Part shown: positions 61,492 through 64,000 of the stretch, piece after piece
Position numbering within the stretch: position 1 is the first letter of the stretch
Layout of the letters: the number at the start of each line of letters is the position of its first letter
Source of the DNA: Candidatus Sumerlaeota bacterium
GTDB lineage: Bacteria; Sumerlaeota; Sumerlaeia; Sumerlaeales; Sumerlaeaceae
Length of the DNA stretch: 64,000 nucleotides
Assembly: GCA_012513815.1 (NCBI GenBank)
Contig: JAAZBM010000009.1
Coordinates: 58,978-122,977 of the forward strand
Reading direction: 5' to 3'
Notes under the pieces: model-generated
The model's input: only the letters and a program-made list of their open reading frames with translations
Database searches by the model: none
What the model was told of the DNA's origin: nothing
Program-made: the position numbers and the translations under genes

Positions 61492-63768
61492 CCTCATCGA
61501 ACAACCTAAGTAACAATCACCGCGACCACAACACGCCGGAAACTGATACCCTGCGGAATCCTCCGGAGTAAGCGACTCATGTCACTTAATCAGCTAGTAA
61601 ATAAACTTTACTGTTATCTCGTTTGGGAATAACGGCAGTAGTGGCGTTCATACTTTTGTTCGTTGGGTCGTATACAAACGTCGTTTTTGTCCCTTTAGAT
61701 TTATTGCCGTTAATCATTTGTTCAAGAACTTGTCCGCCCGGCATTTGGAATGTCAGTACTGCATCCATATCTTTTCCAATTGAGAAAAAGAAGCTACCAT
61801 TTTCGTATGTGTTTTTTTTATCAGAAAACAATTTGAGATCGCTTTGGGAATCAATATAGGTAAGCCTAACAGGAACACCTCGTAATGGAGAATTGTCACT
61901 CAATACCAAAATGCCTTGAAAAGCGGATTGTCCCATCGAAAGGTTAACGATTGTTTGTTTCTCCTTCCGTGTAACTGTTTGGGCGTCTTCGCTGTTAAAA
62001 CCTTTTGCCATCACAATACTGCGTAGCCCATTACTCTTGAGTGGTAAGTTGAAGTAGTAATCACCCGAATCATTGGTACGGGTCTCTTCAGTATAGGTTT
62101 TACCGCCCTCAACTTGATGGATAGCCTTAACGGTTACATTGCGACGTGGGGCGCCCCCATCTCCATATGGGAGCATGCCTAAGACTTTCCCACTGATGGA
62201 TGGGGTCGAAACAAGCTTGATCGTAACATCATCCGAACCGGCACCCTTGGGCAGTTTACGCACGATGGTTCGTGCCACTTGGGTTGTCGAAACATCTTCC
62301 GTTTCGGTCGGAGCGATGCCCTCTGCCTCAACATAGATGGTATAACTATTGTCAATGGCCATTGTCCTAAAGAAGAACTCGCCCTTATCGTCAGAAATCA
62401 CATCCTTACGGCCTGCATAGCTATCGTAACCAATCTTTGTCCCGGGGACGGGTTTGTGATTCCCCACTTCGACAACTTTACCATGCACCATGACGGTGGT
62501 GGGGACTGTCAACTTAATGCCCTCTTGGTTCGCGTTCAAACCGAAATCAACGACAACCTTTTCTCCTTCCATGCCTTTTATGGCCGAAAGTTCAAACTGA
62601 ATGGGAGAAAGATTCTTGAACTCGAAAGCTCCATCTTCTTTTGTAGGCCCGATGACTTTGTAGAATCGTCCGTTACCACCCTCCCAAAACTTCGGCTGGA
62701 GGCGCACCTTCGCTCCGGCTACAGGCTTATTCCCGGCATCCACAACAATTCCTCGAACGGAGCATCCGCCGGGAACAAGAGGAAGAATAAAGTAGTCAAA
62801 GTTTACATTTGGTAGCATTTCTGAAGTTGAACCATCAGATTTTACAAGTAAAGACCGGGGACCTTTGTATGAGTGTCGGTTCACCTTTCTTGTTAATGAA
62901 GAATCGCTGTCTTGTAAAATGTACCCGTCTTTTTGCGCGAAAATCATAGTAATGTAATTGGGAGCATTCTCGAATTGAAAGAGTCCATCCGGTCCCGTAG
63001 TCATTTGTATGGGGGGATAAATATGCTTATAAAAAACCTTTGCGCCGGCCAGAGGCTGCGACGTTATGGCATCAACAACCATACCCTTGACTGTGCTTCC
63101 TGGCCTGAGAGTCAATCTTAATTCTACTGACTGATGGCCAGCATATCCCGATTCATCGGGTGCATAGCCGGGAGCAGTGGCGATAACAGTATACTGATTA
63201 CCTTTACTGTCATCAATCTTGTCGAGTACAAACGTTCCGTTTGCATCGGAAGTAGTCGTCCTGAGAACAGTTGGATTGTCACCTTGGTCATAAGGCAAGA
63301 GACAAATCGTCGCACCCGCAACGGCCTCACCCCTATGATTCACGACATATCCTTTGATTTGAAAATTCCCGGCCGCGCGCAACATATCGCCGTTTTTACC
63401 CTCCGAGAATCCCTGAAGCGTACCGGTACTTTGATTCTGCCCCACGCGATTCTTCTCCGGCGTTCCCGAATTGCCGGACAACCGACCATTACGAGTCCGA
63501 GAACTATTGCCATTCTCACTAAAATTCGCAGGCTCAGCCTGCGCCGTCTCCGTTGGTGACTCCGCCTCAAAACTCATATATCCAAAGCTAAAAATCAACC
63601 CCAGAATCACAACAGCAATACCACACAAAAGCAAAGGGGCGTTCTTAGTAACATCCTGTATTTTCATGGTATACCACACTCCATGCAAATTAATAATTAT
63701 ATACCGTTAACAACACAAAAGTACACGAACAGCACAGGGCAACACCGACCAATCAAAACCATCCGATG
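61492..63768. repeat. Tandem duplication unit B (2,277 bp)
   Basis: The unit begins with the 13-mer CCTCATCGAACAA at 61492 and ends before a third 13-mer at 63769, followed there by unrelated sequence (ACCAGCTAAC). It holds the second gene copy at 61586-63667. The rightmost 430 bases or so match unit A at about 97 percent by eye, while the middle has diverged to about half amino-acid identity. The 77-base length difference comes from scattered indels and the 3' part. Confidence 0.85.
61586..63667 (-). CDS. Membrane-anchored protein with multiple carboxypeptidase-regulatory-like domains (copy B)
   Basis: About 693 residues from the ATG at 63667. The first 110 residues (membrane helix, Ser/Asn/Arg linker and start of the first domain) are almost identical to copy A, and the upstream 80 bases match too. 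After that the repeats diverge (VKGMVVDAITSQPLAGAKV, VRGIVVDAGNKPVAGAKV, VHGKVVEVGNHKPVPG, ISGKVLGMLPYGD) but keep the order of copy A, and the C-terminal thirds are again similar (FVYDPTNKS against FVYDPLKKS). The anchor is conserved while the outer domains have changed, as expected if they bind different ligands. Confidence 0.85.
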   Translation of the reverse strand: MKIQDVTKNAPLLLCGIAVVILGLIFSFGYMSFEAESPTETAQAEPANFSENGNSSRTRNGRLSGNSGTPEKNRVGQNQSTGTLQGFSEGKNGDMLRAAGNFQIKGYVVNHRGEAVAGATICLLPYDQGDNPTVLRTTTSDANGTFVLDKIDDSKGNQYTVIATAPGYAPDESGYAGHQSVELRLTLRPGSTVKGMVVDAITSQPLAGAKVFYKHIYPPIQMTTGPDGLFQFENAPNYITMIFAQKDGYILQDSDSSLTRKVNRHSYKGPRSLLVKSDGSTSEMLPNVNFDYFILPLVPGGCSVRGIVVDAGNKPVAGAKVRLQPKFWEGGNGRFYKVIGPTKEDGAFEFKNLSPIQFELSAIKGMEGEKVVVDFGLNANQEGIKLTVPTTVMVHGKVVEVGNHKPVPGTKIGYDSYAGRKDVISDDKGEFFFRTMAIDNSYTIYVEAEGIAPTETEDVSTTQVARTIVRKLPKGAGSDDVTIKLVSTPSISGKVLGMLPYGDGGAPRRNVTVKAIHQVEGGKTYTEETRTNDSGDYYFNLPLKSNGLRSIVMAKGFNSEDAQTVTRKEKQTIVNLSMGQSAFQGILVLSDNSPLRGVPVRLTYIDSQSDLKLFSDKKNTYENGSFFFSIGKDMDAVLTFQMPGGQVLEQMINGNKSKGTKTTFVYDPTNKSMNATTAVIPKRDNSKVYLLAD

Positions 63769-63854
63769 CCTCATCGAACAAACCAGCTAACAACAGATTC
63801 GTCATTGAGATGTACTTATTTTGCGAGTCTGTCTCATAACGAAAGGAATGAATT

Positions 63855-64000
63855 ATGAAGATTTACAGTTTGTGCACATTAGCAGTTCTCAGCGCCGCCA
63901 TCATGGCAAGTTGCGAAGACAAACGCGAAACACCCGCAACACCCATTCTGGCAGTACCCCCGATGGCAACGCCAATCGCTAAAGACAATGCGACAACACC
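63855..64000 (+). CDS. Lipoprotein, N-terminal fragment (runs off the right edge)
   Basis: 48 residues are visible from the ATG at 63855, with GAAAGG 8 bases upstream. The start MKIYSLCTLAVLSAAIMASCED has a fair lipobox (MASC), and the following region is rich in Pro, Thr and Ala, a typical flexible linker. The rest lies outside the window, so function is unknown. Confidence 0.7.
   Translation, partial: MKIYSLCTLAVLSAAIMASCEDKRETPATPILAVPPMATPIAKDNATT

Overview
The window looks like a chromosome segment of a Gram-negative bacterium of the PVC group, most likely a gut-type Kiritimatiellota or Lentisphaerota. This is inferred from three pseudopilins of the style common in those phyla, many secreted polysaccharide and peptidoglycan hydrolases, multi-domain secreted proteins and a sigma-54 regulator. 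No rRNA gene is present to confirm it. Housekeeping genes (rpmH, rnpA, panC, thiM, mnmE, glpK, surE, trmD, tRNA-Pro) show that this is ordinary chromosome rather than a plasmid or phage.

Layout. (1) Positions 1-12,000 hold a glycan or glycolipid assembly cluster: two ATP-grasp ligases, a PLP deaminase-like enzyme, two ArnC-like GT2 transferases, two DegT-family aminotransferases (one WecE-like), a WbqC protein, two CapK/PaaK-like adenylating enzymes, a UPF0104-type flippase-like protein and a pair of small EamA/SMR (ArnE/ArnF-like) membrane proteins. Together they look like a route that builds an amino sugar, ligates something to it and flips it across the membrane on a polyprenyl carrier. 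(2) 12,000-18,750: a 1,501-residue GLUG/CARDB lipoprotein and a GH36 alpha-galactosidase. (3) 18,800-26,100: the most unusual stretch. Four copies of a composite repeat element (7-bp arrays inverted at both ends, a 9-bp periodic array, and a 21-nt hairpin palindrome) are interspersed with three pilin paralogues, rpmH, an rnpA-yidD gene fusion, two small membrane-protein genes, an RDD-protein operon and tRNA-Pro. One element copy carries a four-helix-bundle (S23/IVS-type) gene in its interior. (4) 26,500-38,100: panC, GT4, an amidase-SGNH fusion, a thiM/acetyltransferase pair, mnmE-glpK, a radical SAM protein, a HAD phosphatase and surE. (5) 38,100-64,000: mostly secreted proteins: NamZ-like muramidase, two NlpC/P60-type proteins, a CE7 esterase, a CBM-like protein with a decayed paralogue beside it, an amidase with a nested golvesin-like domain, a DUF4434 glycosidase-like protein, a GH5-like protein, and a 2.2-kb tandem duplication of a carboxypeptidase-regulatory-domain protein. 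trmD, a ferredoxin, a WecG/TagA transferase and an NtrC-type regulator lie among them.

Regulation visible in the sequence: one pilin has a textbook sigma-54 promoter (TGGCAC-N5-TTGCT) while its neighbour has a sigma-70 promoter (TTGACA-N17-TATAGT). An NtrC-family activator with an intact GAFTGA motif is encoded about 33 kb away. The best candidate for something undescribed is the repeat element family with its four-helix-bundle cargo; the second is the N-terminal glycan-modification cluster.
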